Of a stretch of 25,916 nt of DNA, positions 8,138 to 15,999 are shown in pieces. A program made the position numbers and the translations under genes. The notes under the pieces were generated by a model. The model was not told where the DNA came from. It searched no databases and was given only the letters and a program-made list of their open reading frames with translations. The stretch is from an uncultured bacterium (lineage in GTDB: Bacteria; Bacillota; Clostridia; Lachnospirales; Lachnospiraceae): assembly GCA_905215155.1 (NCBI GenBank), contig CAJMPJ010000050.1, positions 1-25,916 on the forward strand, given 5' to 3'. The first letter of the stretch is position 1. Every line of letters starts with the position of its first letter.

Positions 8138-10273
8138 ATGACAGGAGAACAATTATTAGAGCGGAAGGCCATGCTTTTAAAGCTGATTGAAGACCCTGCC
8201 TATGTGCCGATGAAATTAAAGGAGATCGCCATACTCCTTGACGTTCCAAAGGAGCAGAGAGAAGAGTTAAAAGAAGTGCTTGATGCTCTGCTTTCCGAAG
8301 GAAAGATCGGCATATCACAAAAGGGCAAATATGGAAAACCGGAGCTTGGGTCTGTGGCAGGTATTTTTTGCGGGCATCCCAAAGGCTTTGGATTTGTTTC
8401 GGTAGAAGGAATGGATCAGGATGTATTTATTCCGGAGGAAAAAACAGGAGGCGCTCTTCACGGAGACACGGTGCTTATATCTGCAGAATCAAAACCTGGC
8501 AACGGGAAAAGAGCCGAAGGCCATGTGGTCAAGGTATTGGTACACGCCAATGAAGAGATCATCGGCTTCTACCAAAAAAATAAGAATTTCGGATTTGTGA
8601 TCCCGGATAACCAGAAGCTTTCAAAGGACGTGTTTGTGCCTCAGGGAAAAGATATGGGGGCAGTCAACGGCCATAAAGTTGTGGTGAGAGTCACCGATTT
8701 CGGCGGACCGGGACGTAAGCCGGAGGGCATTATTACGGAAATATTAGGACATGTCAATGACCCCGGAACAGATATTTTATCCATTGTCCGTGCCTATGGA
8801 CTGGCGGAAGAATTTCCGGACAGCGTCATGAAGCAGGTGGCTGCAGTTCCTGACCATGTGGATGGAAAGGACATGCAGGGACGGCTGGATCTGCGTGATT
8901 TACAGACGGTTACCATTGACGGGGAAGATGCCAAGGATCTTGATGATGCCATTACCATAACAAAGAAAGGCAGCGTCTATACATTGGGAGTCCATATTGC
9001 CGATGTGACCAATTACGTGACGGAATACAGTCCCCTTGATGAAGAGGCGTTAAAGCGGGGGACCAGTGTGTACCTTGTAGACCGGGTCATTCCCATGCTG
9101 CCTCATAAACTGTCAAATGGAATCTGCTCCTTAAACCAGGGAGAAGACCGTCTGGCACTCAGCTGCATCATGGATATTGATGAAACAGGAGATGTCATTG
9201 GTCACAGAATCGCAGAAACTGTGATCAATGTGGACCGCAGAATGACCTACACCGCAGTGAATGCAATTGTAACGGACCGGGATGAAGCGGTAATGAAAGA
9301 ATATGAAGCATTTGTTCCTATGTTTTTACAGATGAAAGAGCTGGCGGATATTCTTCGGGAGAAAAGGAAGAAAAGAGGGTCCATTGACTTTGATTTCCCG
9401 GAGACAAAAGTCATTCTCGATGAACGGGGAAAACCACTGGAAATCAGACCTTATGACCGTAATGCCGCAACAAAGATCATTGAAGATTTTATGCTGATGG
9501 CCAATGAGACCGTGGCGGAAGACTACTTCTGGCAGGAAATTCCGTTCCTGTACCGGACCCATGACAACCCGGACCCGGAAAAGATGAAAAGCCTGGCGAC
9601 CCTGATCAATAACTTTGGTTATTCCATCCGGTTACACAACGGGGATGTGTATCCCAAAGAGGTCCAAAAGCTGCTTGCCAATGCGGAGGATACGCCGGAA
9701 GAGGCTTTGATCAGCCGATTGGCTCTCCGGTCCATGAAGCAGGCAAAATATACCGTGACAAATACCGGACATTTCGGACTGGCTGCCAAGTATTATACGC
9801 ATTTTACGTCTCCCATCCGAAGATATCCGGATCTGCAGATCCACCGGATCATCAAAGAGAATTTAAGAGCCGGCTTAAGCGATAAGAGGATCAGCCACTA
9901 TGATAAGATTTTAGGTCAGGTGTCCGTTCAGTGTTCTGCGATGGAGAGAAGAGCGGATGAGGCGGAAAGAGAAACGATTAAGCTTAAAAAATGCGAATAT
10001 ATGTCGAAATATATTGGAGAAGCCTTTGATGGAGTGATCTCCGGTGTGACAAACTGGGGACTTTATGTGGAACTTCCCAATACGGTGGAAGGTCTGATCC
10101 ATATCAATCAGCTTCAGGACGATTATTATATTTTTGATGAAGAGCACTATGAGCTGGTGGGAGAGATGACAAGAAAGACTTATAAGCTGGGACAGCCTAT
10201 CCGGGTCATTGTTGAGAATACGGATAAGCTTTTGCGTACCATCGACTTTGTTCCGGCAAAGGATTTTGAGTAA
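8138..10273 (+). CDS. rnr: Ribonuclease R
   Basis: A 711-residue 3'-to-5' exoribonuclease that degrades structured RNA and works with SmpB/tmRNA in trans-translation. The N-terminal part contains a winged-helix-like segment (about 1-70, LKEIAILLDVPKEQREELKE). Two cold-shock/OB domains follow (GIFCGHPKGFGFVSVEG and EIIGFYQKNKNFGFVIPDN). The RNB catalytic domain starts with the metal-binding run DGEDAKDLDDAI near residue 262 and includes HIADVTNYV and HFTSPIRRYPDLQIHRII. A C-terminal S1 domain begins at about 626 (FDGVISGVTNWGLYVEL). The start at 8138 follows GAGAGG. Upstream in-frame ATGs at 8027, 8075 and 8090 would extend into or beside the secG terminator and lack a good ribosome binding site. 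No promoter of its own was identified. Confidence 0.96.
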   Translation: MTGEQLLERKAMLLKLIEDPAYVPMKLKEIAILLDVPKEQREELKEVLDALLSEGKIGISQKGKYGKPELGSVAGIFCGHPKGFGFVSVEGMDQDVFIPEEKTGGALHGDTVLISAESKPGNGKRAEGHVVKVLVHANEEIIGFYQKNKNFGFVIPDNQKLSKDVFVPQGKDMGAVNGHKVVVRVTDFGGPGRKPEGIITEILGHVNDPGTDILSIVRAYGLAEEFPDSVMKQVAAVPDHVDGKDMQGRLDLRDLQTVTIDGEDAKDLDDAITITKKGSVYTLGVHIADVTNYVTEYSPLDEEALKRGTSVYLVDRVIPMLPHKLSNGICSLNQGEDRLALSCIMDIDETGDVIGHRIAETVINVDRRMTYTAVNAIVTDRDEAVMKEYEAFVPMFLQMKELADILREKRKKRGSIDFDFPETKVILDERGKPLEIRPYDRNAATKIIEDFMLMANETVAEDYFWQEIPFLYRTHDNPDPEKMKSLATLINNFGYSIRLHNGDVYPKEVQKLLANAEDTPEEALISRLALRSMKQAKYTVTNTGHFGLAAKYYTHFTSPIRRYPDLQIHRIIKENLRAGLSDKRISHYDKILGQVSVQCSAMERRADEAERETIKLKKCEYMSKYIGEAFDGVISGVTNWGLYVELPNTVEGLIHINQLQDDYYIFDEEHYELVGEMTRKTYKLGQPIRVIVENTDKLLRTIDFVPAKDFE

Positions 10274-10333
10274 CGATCAGATTCAACCAGTAAAATTCTT
10301 TGGATGGAAAAATGGGATTTGATCTTGGGTTCT

Positions 10334-10372
10334 ACAGGATTAAGTCCCTCATTCTTTTATCCCTGTTTTTTT
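10334..10372 (+). terminator. Possible weak terminator after rnr
   Basis: ACAGG at 10334-10338 can pair with CCTGT at 10362-10366, with a few extra pairs across a bulge, and seven T residues follow. The loop is long and the stem imperfect, so this is tentative. It lies between rnr and the PucR-type gene, where a transcript end is expected. Confidence 0.4.
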
Positions 10373-10407
10373 CTTCCATTAAAATTAACTCCAGAAGGAG
10401 GTTTTCT

Positions 10408-11568
10408 ATGGCAATTGTCGTAAAAAAGTTAGTAAAAAATGCATATTTCTTATATAAGATGGAATTGGTTGCCGGAAGGAATGGAATGAATAACCTGGTG
10501 CAATGGGTCCATATCATTGAAGATGATGCGGTCAGCCCCTTTCTCCATGGTTACGAACTGGTATTTACAGCCGGAATTTTAAACAAATCCGAGCACTGGC
10601 TTTTGGATTTTGCAAAAAAGCTGAATGCCTCCGGGGTCAGTGCGTTTGTTGTAAATCTGGGACCTCATACAAAAGAAATTCCAAAAGAAGTAGCAGATTA
10701 CTGCGATGAAGTCAATATGCCGTTGTTTACCATACCCTGGGAGACGCGGATGGTGGATATGACCAGAGATTTCTGCCGCCGGATTATGGTAAATGACAAC
10801 GTGGAAAACAGTATGGCAACCACCATTAAGAATATCATATTTAACGTTGGTGATCTGGAATCTCAGATTTTGCAGATGGAGCGTAACGGCTATAAAAGAA
10901 GTGACACATTTTGCTTTATCAGCCTGATGACCGGTCGGAATGGAAGTCCGGATTCTGAAGAATATATGGATAAGTTTACCGTATATGCAGAAAAAACTGC
11001 CAGAAAAATCCATGAATTGTTTATTTCTTTCACGTATAAAGAGAATATGGTATTTGTACTGGTGGATTATACCGATGAGGAAATAGAAAGTTTTGTAAAG
11101 GACTTTTTAGAGTATGTGAAAAAAGAAAAATACGAAACCCTGATCCATCTGGGGATCAGCTCCAACCAGCCGGGGATCTATAATCAGGAACAGAACTTCC
11201 AACGATCCATAGCCGCCATGGAAATGGCGGAAAAGCGAAAGGAAATGGCCCTTTTTTATGACCATTTAGGTGTTTATAAAATCTTATATTCGGTAAAAGA
11301 AAAATCAGTATTAAGGAGTTTTTACGATGATACCATTGGGGGATTGGAGCATTATGACAGAGAAAATAAAACGGATCTGGTTTCTCTGTTAAAAACCTAT
11401 CTGGAAAATAACGGAAGTCTTCAGCTGGTATCGGAAAAAATGTATATCCACCGGAATACAGTGACGAATCAATTAAAGAAAATCGAAATGATTACCGGTT
11501 TAAATCCCATGGAACTGGAAGACAAGGTGAAGTTATATTTAGGCTTTTATATCCAGGACATTATTTGA
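10408..11568 (+). CDS. PucR-family transcriptional regulator of the catabolic island
   Basis: 386 residues. The N-terminal half resembles the PucR sensor domain (about 10-120): AGRNGMNNLVQWVHIIED, then GYELVFTAG, and later PLFTIPWETRMVDMTR. A central degenerate cyclase-like region follows (about 160-290). The C-terminus is the PucR-type helix-turn-helix, NNGSLQLVSEKMYIHRNTVT with NQLKKIEMITGLNP, near residues 332-366. Family members control purine, allantoin, amino acid or polyamine catabolism, usually as activators responding to a pathway compound. Its position right before the pyrimidine catabolic genes, in the same direction, suggests that it controls them. AGAAGGAGG precedes the ATG at 10408; a longer frame from 10300 has no such site and would cross the putative terminator. 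No clear promoter was recognised in front of it. The inducer is unknown. Confidence 0.88.
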   Translation: MAIVVKKLVKNAYFLYKMELVAGRNGMNNLVQWVHIIEDDAVSPFLHGYELVFTAGILNKSEHWLLDFAKKLNASGVSAFVVNLGPHTKEIPKEVADYCDEVNMPLFTIPWETRMVDMTRDFCRRIMVNDNVENSMATTIKNIIFNVGDLESQILQMERNGYKRSDTFCFISLMTGRNGSPDSEEYMDKFTVYAEKTARKIHELFISFTYKENMVFVLVDYTDEEIESFVKDFLEYVKKEKYETLIHLGISSNQPGIYNQEQNFQRSIAAMEMAEKRKEMALFYDHLGVYKILYSVKEKSVLRSFYDDTIGGLEHYDRENKTDLVSLLKTYLENNGSLQLVSEKMYIHRNTVTNQLKKIEMITGLNPMELEDKVKLYLGFYIQDII

Positions 11569-11573
11569 TCTCA

Positions 11574-11598
11574 AGGCAGAATGCCTGTGCAACTGCAC
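11574..11598. repeat. Two abutting palindromes, possible operators
   Basis: AGGCAGAATGCCT (11574-11586) and GTGCAACTGCAC (11587-11598) lie directly side by side, just after the regulator stop codon and 23 bases before the -35 element of the aminotransferase operon. Each could form a small hairpin in RNA, but no T-run follows, so they are poor terminators. An upstream activator-binding site for the PucR-type protein is possible. Confidence 0.4.
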
Positions 11599-11621
11599 AA
11601 ATATCTTTGTTCACTTGTTGG

Positions 11622-11651
11622 TTGCCATCCCGGTTTGACTGTGCTTATAAT
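11622..11651 (+). promoter_or_regulatory. Probable promoter of the pyrimidine catabolic operon
   Basis: TTGCCA at 11622-11627 (five of six matches) and a perfect TATAAT at 11646-11651 are 18 bases apart. Transcription would begin near 11658, giving an approximately 100-base leader. A second weaker pair, TTGACT at 11635 with TATCAA at 11659, overlaps it. Confidence 0.6.
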
Positions 11652-11697
11652 ACTACCATATCAAAAACAGAAGAAAATATATCGTAACATAACGAAT

Positions 11698-11740
11698 GCA
11701 GCGACGATGCTACTATAGCCATCGGTCCGCTGCTTTTTTT
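11698..11740 (+). terminator. Leader terminator (attenuator) before the aminotransferase gene
   Basis: GCAGCG at 11698-11703 pairs with CGCTGC at 11728-11733. Inside it CGAT pairs with ATCG (one bulged base), and GCTA pairs with TAGC around a CTA loop. Seven T residues follow at 11734-11740. The ribosome binding site TAGGAGGAA begins one base later, and the gene starts at 11757. Because the only good promoter lies upstream (11622-11651), transcripts of the catabolic operon must pass this structure. That points to attenuation or antitermination control. No competing antiterminator pairing was found in the A-rich leader, so a protein or another RNA might act on it. Confidence 0.8.
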
Positions 11741-11756
11741 GTAGGAGGAAAAGAAC

Positions 11757-13082
11757 ATGAAGGGTGAAGAGATTAAAAGCACATTATTGGAATACAACTT
11801 ACAATCCTGGAGCAGGCAGAAAAACATTAATCCCATTCCGGTAGAGAAGGGAGAAGGGATTTACTTTTGGGATTACGAAGGAAACCGGTACAGTGATATG
11901 TCCTCCCAGCTTGTCAATATGAATCTTGGTTTTGGAAATCAGGCCATCAACCAGGCCATTAAGGATCAGGTAGACCGGTTTTGTTTCGTGGGACCGTCCT
12001 ATGGGGCAGAGTCAAGAGCCCTTCTGGCAAAAAAAATCATTGATTTAATGCCCGATACCATGGGAAAAGTATTCTTTACTAACGCAGGAGCAGAATCCAA
12101 TGAAAACGCCGTAAAAATTGCCAGAATGTTTACCGGTAAGAATAAAATCTTTAGCCGCTACAGGAGTTATCACGGTTCCTCCTTTGGAGCCGGCAACTTA
12201 ACAGGAGAGCCGAGAAGATATGCTCTGGAGCCGGGAGTTCCTGGTTTTGTAAAGTTTTTTGACCCTTATGTTTACAGAGAAGCCGTTGAATTTGAGTCGG
12301 AGGAGGCGGCCTCCAAGTATTACCTGGCCAAATTGGAAGAACAGATTCAGTATGAAGGGCCAAACAGCATTGCCGCCATTGTAATGGAAACGATTACAGG
12401 GTCCAACGGGATCCTCATCCCGCCAAAAGGATATATGCCTGGGGTTCGGGCACTTTGCGATAAATATGGAATTTTGATGATATGCGATGAAGTGATGACC
12501 GGCTGGTGCCGAACCGGAAAAATGTTTGCCTTTGAACATTTTGATATCAAACCGGACATTGTAACGTTTGCCAAAGGTGTTACCTGCGGCTATGTTCCCC
12601 TTGGCGGAGTGGTGGTGAGCAAAGAGATTGCCGCATATTTCGATGATCACTTATTATCCTGCGGACTTACATACAGCGGCCACCCCTTATCCTGTGCAGC
12701 AGGAGTTGCCTGTGTCAATTATTATGAAGAAGCGGATATCTTAGGCAATGTAAATGAGGTCGGTCAGGTTTTGGGCGAAAAGCTGGAAGAAATGAAAATG
12801 AATCACCCATGTGTCGGTGATGTACGCTATATTGGCTTATTTTCAGCCATTGAACTTGTGAAAAGCAAAGAGACAAAGGAGGCTTTGGTGCCATACGGCA
12901 AGGATCCGGAAGGGATTATGGGGAAAATAACCGGACTTTTAAAACAACGGAAGTTCATGACTTATACCCATGAGAACATGATTTTAATTGCACCGCCACT
13001 GATCATTACAAAGGAGCAGCTGGAAGAAGAGCTGGAGAAGGTAGAAGAAGTGCTTACAATTGTTGACCGAGAGTTTTTATAA
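11757..13082 (+). CDS. Class III PLP aminotransferase, probable beta-alanine (omega-amino acid) transaminase
   Basis: 441 residues of fold-type I, class III (omega) aminotransferase. The PLP-contacting region IMICDEVMTGWCRTGKMFAF has its Asp at residue 244. The Schiff-base lysine is expected at K273 in FAKGVTCGYVPLGGVVVS. FFTNAGAESNENAVKIARM and YRSYHGSSFGAGNLTG also fit the class. The nearest relatives by pattern are beta-alanine/taurine-pyruvate aminotransferases. In this operon, the logical reaction is transfer of the amino group from beta-alanine (or 3-aminoisobutyrate from thymine) to pyruvate or 2-oxoglutarate, giving malonate semialdehyde. It is the first gene after the leader terminator and is followed 22 bases later by an alcohol dehydrogenase that could reduce the product. 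Class assignment is firm; substrate is inferred from context, and 4-aminobutyrate or taurine use cannot be excluded. Confidence 0.88.
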   Translation: MKGEEIKSTLLEYNLQSWSRQKNINPIPVEKGEGIYFWDYEGNRYSDMSSQLVNMNLGFGNQAINQAIKDQVDRFCFVGPSYGAESRALLAKKIIDLMPDTMGKVFFTNAGAESNENAVKIARMFTGKNKIFSRYRSYHGSSFGAGNLTGEPRRYALEPGVPGFVKFFDPYVYREAVEFESEEAASKYYLAKLEEQIQYEGPNSIAAIVMETITGSNGILIPPKGYMPGVRALCDKYGILMICDEVMTGWCRTGKMFAFEHFDIKPDIVTFAKGVTCGYVPLGGVVVSKEIAAYFDDHLLSCGLTYSGHPLSCAAGVACVNYYEEADILGNVNEVGQVLGEKLEEMKMNHPCVGDVRYIGLFSAIELVKSKETKEALVPYGKDPEGIMGKITGLLKQRKFMTYTHENMILIAPPLIITKEQLEEELEKVEEVLTIVDREFL

Positions 13083-13104
13083 TGGAAGGAAGGTGAGGGG
13101 AACT

Positions 13105-14256
13105 ATGGCAGCTCAATTTACGTTACCGGGACGGACTATTTTTGGAGAAAAAGCATTAGAAAGCAGTGAAAATGCAATCAAGGGATTAGGAAAAAAGGCG
13201 TTTATCGTAACCGGAAAAATCGTGACAAAAATAGGGACCGTGTCTTTGCTTACCTGTTATCTTGACCGGTGGAATATCAGTTATAAGGTGTTTAACGACA
13301 TAACAGGGGAACCGACCGATGAAATGATTCTTGCCGGAGTAAAGGCGTATCAAGAATCCGGATGTGATTTTTTGATTGGAATCGGCGGCGGAAGTCCCCT
13401 GGATAGTGCCAAAGCAATCGGTGCAATGGCAACGTTAAATGGAACCCTTGGAGATTATATGGGAGTGGAGCTAAAAGGAAATTTCCCGCCGCTGGTGCTG
13501 ATACCCACCACTGCCGGGACCGGCTCAGAAACAACCAGGTTTATGGTGATAACGGATACCAAAAAAGGGGTGAAGATGCTGTTAAAAGGCGATGATTTAC
13601 TTCCTGAGATCGCCATCATTGATCCGGAGTTTACGGTGACAGCGCCAAAAAGCATTACGGCAGCAACCGGGATGGATGCATTAACTCACGCGGTGGAATC
13701 TTATATCTCCAAAAAGGCAAATGTCCTGACCGATGTTTATGCTTTATCTGCAATTAAGCGTATCTTTCGGTATCTGCCTCTTGCTTATGAAGATGGAACT
13801 CATAAAAAAGCAAGAGAGGAGATGTCCATTGCCGCATTTGAAGCAGGTGTCTGTATCAATAATGCCTCAGTTACCCTTGTCCATGGAATGAGCCGGCCAA
13901 TCGGAGCCTTATTTCATATCCCTCATGGCATCTCAAATGCCATGCTGATCACGGAATGTCTGTCTTATGTGGCGGATGGCTGTTACGGCAGATTTGCCGA
14001 CATGGCAAGAGCCATCGGCGCAGCCACGGAAGAAACGGAGGAAAAAGAAGCGTGTGAAGCCTTTTTTAAAGCATTAAAAAAGCTTTGCATCCAATGTGAG
14101 ATCCCCACCCTGAAAGATTATGGGATACAAAAAGAAGAATTTGAAACGGTTTCAGAGAAGATGGCAGAGGATGCCATGGCCAGCGGAAGTCCTTCCAATA
14201 CAAGAAAAGAGATTTCCAAAGAAGATTTATTGAAAATTTACAGTAGATTGTTTTAA
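13105..14256 (+). CDS. Iron-type (group III) alcohol dehydrogenase, probable 3-hydroxypropionate dehydrogenase
   Basis: 383 residues. The N-terminal NAD(P)-binding part shows GIGGGSPLDSAKAIGAM and PTTAGTGSETTRFMVITD. The C-terminal helical part holds the metal ligands in GMDALTHAVESY (Asp and His) and in LVHGMSRPIGALFHIPHGIS (two His). This is the standard pattern of iron-dependent dehydrogenases. Next to a beta-alanine-type aminotransferase, the likely reaction is NAD(P)H-dependent reduction of malonate semialdehyde to 3-hydroxypropionate. That would detoxify the aldehyde and reoxidise cofactor during fermentation. The start at 13105 follows AGGTGAGGGG; an earlier in-frame ATG at 13060 lies inside the preceding gene and has no good site. 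The substrate is inferred from context only. A long hairpin separates it from the transporter genes. Confidence 0.87.
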   Translation: MAAQFTLPGRTIFGEKALESSENAIKGLGKKAFIVTGKIVTKIGTVSLLTCYLDRWNISYKVFNDITGEPTDEMILAGVKAYQESGCDFLIGIGGGSPLDSAKAIGAMATLNGTLGDYMGVELKGNFPPLVLIPTTAGTGSETTRFMVITDTKKGVKMLLKGDDLLPEIAIIDPEFTVTAPKSITAATGMDALTHAVESYISKKANVLTDVYALSAIKRIFRYLPLAYEDGTHKKAREEMSIAAFEAGVCINNASVTLVHGMSRPIGALFHIPHGISNAMLITECLSYVADGCYGRFADMARAIGAATEETEEKEACEAFFKALKKLCIQCEIPTLKDYGIQKEEFETVSEKMAEDAMASGSPSNTRKEISKEDLLKIYSRLF

Positions 14257-14289
14257 ATCATGAAACTTCCTACCAACAGAAAGATACTT

Positions 14290-14323
14290 ACAAGGGCGTA
14301 AGGCGAAAGCTTTACGCCCTTGT
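14290..14323 (+). other. Long intra-operon hairpin with GAAA tetraloop
   Basis: ACAAGGGCGTAA at 14290-14301 pairs perfectly with TTACGCCCTTGT at 14312-14323. One G-T pair and two G-C pairs extend the stem to 15 base pairs, closed by a stable C-GAAA-G tetraloop. Only three T residues follow the stem's final TTGT region, so it is a weak terminator at best. It lies between the enzyme genes and the ABC transporter, 8 bases before the AGGAGG of the transporter ATPase gene. mRNA processing, stabilisation or partial termination are the likely roles. Confidence 0.65.
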
Positions 14324-14342
14324 TTGCAGAAGGAGGACATTA

Positions 14343-15170
14343 ATGGTGAACGTAGAGATCATAGACGAAGAATTTAAAGAAAGAGATGCATCACTCCCAA
14401 GAGAAACTGAAATAAAAATTGAAAATTTAAGTGTCAAATTCCCTGACAAAAACGGCGGTGAACCCATTGTGGCATTGTCCAATGTAAATTTGGAGATTAA
14501 GCAGGGAGAATTTATTTCTCTTCTTGGACCTTCCGGATGCGGAAAAACGACCTTGCTCCGAACCATTGCCGATTTACAGGAAAAGACATCAGGAACCATT
14601 TCCGTTCGTGGCTTATCACCAAGAGAGATCCGCCTGCAAAAAAAATACGGAATCGTGTTCCAGTCACCGGTGCTTTATGAATGGAGAACGGTAAGAAGGA
14701 ATGTTTGTATGCCCATGGAGCTTCTCGGTATGCAGAAGAAGGACCGGACGGCGAGAGTTACAAAAATGCTGGAGCTGGTAGGGCTAATGGAGTTCGGAGA
14801 AAAATACCCTCATGAGCTGAGCGGAGGGATGCAGCAGAGAGTAAATATTGCGAGAGCTTTGGCCATCCGTCCGGAGATTCTTTTGATGGATGAGCCGTTT
14901 TCCGCTTTGGATGAATTTACAAAAGAAAAGCTTCATGAGGACCTTTTACGCATTTGGCAGAAAACCAATAAAACCATCCTTTTTGTTACCCATAACATTC
15001 AGGAAGCCGTGTATCTGTCAGACCGGGTGGTAGTGCTTTCCCCTCATCCGGGCCGTGTATCCGCCGTGGTGGACATTGATCTTCCAAGACCAAGACCCAT
15101 TGAGATGAAGGAGACCCAGGAATTTAACGCTTTGGTATCCAAGGTAAGAAACAGCTTTGAGGGGGTATGA
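14343..15170 (+). CDS. ABC transporter ATP-binding protein (nitrate/sulfonate/pyrimidine-precursor type)
   Basis: 275 residues. Walker A is GPSGCGKT at residues 62-69 (K68), the Q-loop is in VFQSPVLYEWRTV, the signature is LSGGMQQRVNIARAL, Walker B is ILLMDEPFSALDE, and the switch histidine is in FVTHNIQEA. The pattern FVTHNIQEAVYLSDRVVVLS and the final region LPRPRP are typical of the SsuB/TauB/ThiZ group, whose importers use NMT1/THI5-like binding proteins. It would drive uptake with the two permeases and the lipoprotein encoded next. AGGAGG precedes the ATG. Given the enzymes around it, the expected cargo is a pyrimidine base or a related ring such as dihydrouracil or a hydantoin. That cargo is inferred from gene order only. 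Confidence 0.93.
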   Translation: MVNVEIIDEEFKERDASLPRETEIKIENLSVKFPDKNGGEPIVALSNVNLEIKQGEFISLLGPSGCGKTTLLRTIADLQEKTSGTISVRGLSPREIRLQKKYGIVFQSPVLYEWRTVRRNVCMPMELLGMQKKDRTARVTKMLELVGLMEFGEKYPHELSGGMQQRVNIARALAIRPEILLMDEPFSALDEFTKEKLHEDLLRIWQKTNKTILFVTHNIQEAVYLSDRVVVLSPHPGRVSAVVDIDLPRPRPIEMKETQEFNALVSKVRNSFEGV

Positions 15171-15172
15171 GT

Positions 15173-15985
15173 ATGATTTCAGTCAAAAAAATACTATCTT
15201 CCAAGTACATGGTAACCATTGTGTGGGTGATCGGCCTTATAATCCTTTGGGAGACAGGGGCCACCATAATAGAAGGAACGAAACGCTCACCGGAGAATGT
15301 GCTGCCTCACCTGTATCAGATTTTGGGATCTGTATTTGAAACCAATAAGGTAAACGGGACCCAGACCGCATTTGAAATGGTACTTGGCAATGCGGGTATT
15401 ACCTTTCTCCGGGCAGGAATCGGCTTTGTCATTGGAGCGGGAGTCGGATTTTTACTGGCACTTTTCATGAACTTGTTTTTACCGGTTGAAAAGATCCTGT
15501 TTCCTTATCTGATGATGATACAGATGATTCCTATCCTTGGTATGGCGCCCATCGTTCTTGCCATTACAAAAGACATTAACAAAAGCCGGATCATCATAGC
15601 TGCAATCCTGACCTTTTATCCGGTCGCCACTAACACGCTGGCCGGTTTTAAATCCGTTTCCAAGGAAAAGCATGAGCTGATGTATTCCCTGGCGGCCAGT
15701 AAATACCAGGTATACCAAAAGTTATTGATTCCGTCTGCTCTGCCGTATTTTTTTACTGGTTTAAAAATATCGGCACCCATGGCGATCACAGCGGCGATTC
15801 TTGTTGATACCTTGCAGGGAGGAGCCGGACTTGGGACCGCGCTTTCCCAATCCTTAAAGCATGCCACTACCATTTATATTTTTTGGCAGATTGTATTTTT
15901 AAGCGCAATCGTTGGAATTTTAAGCTTTTATTTTATGGTCTTATTGGAACGGACCATATCCCCGTATAAGAAAAGGAAAAAATAG
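15173..15985 (+). CDS. ABC transporter permease 1
   Basis: About 270 residues, with a membrane-inserted profile of about six helices. The cytoplasmic coupling (EAA-like) loop is seen as HELMYSLAASKYQVYQKLLI followed by PSALPYFFTGLKIS. This matches permeases of the SsuC/TauC/ThiX group. Two ATG codons are possible: 15167, which overlaps the stop codon of the ATPase gene, and 15173. GAGGGGG at 15159-15165 is spaced better for 15173. Either way translation is likely coupled to the ATPase gene. A second, different permease follows, so the channel is probably a heterodimer. Ligand as for the other transporter parts. Confidence 0.91.
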   Translation: MISVKKILSSKYMVTIVWVIGLIILWETGATIIEGTKRSPENVLPHLYQILGSVFETNKVNGTQTAFEMVLGNAGITFLRAGIGFVIGAGVGFLLALFMNLFLPVEKILFPYLMMIQMIPILGMAPIVLAITKDINKSRIIIAAILTFYPVATNTLAGFKSVSKEKHELMYSLAASKYQVYQKLLIPSALPYFFTGLKISAPMAITAAILVDTLQGGAGLGTALSQSLKHATTIYIFWQIVFLSAIVGILSFYFMVLLERTISPYKKRKK

Positions 15986-15999
15986 TAGAAGGAGAGGAC

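Noticed and set aside
11635..11664. TTGACT with TATCAA as the operon promoter
   Set aside because: The -10 is poor; the overlapping TTGCCA-18-TATAAT pair is closer to consensus. It was kept only as an alternative.
12198..12650. Reverse-strand open frame of about 150 codons opposite the aminotransferase gene
   Set aside because: The forward gene carries all catalytic motifs; the reverse frame resembles no family that I know. The same applies to the reverse frames at 10579-11013 and 16053-16466.
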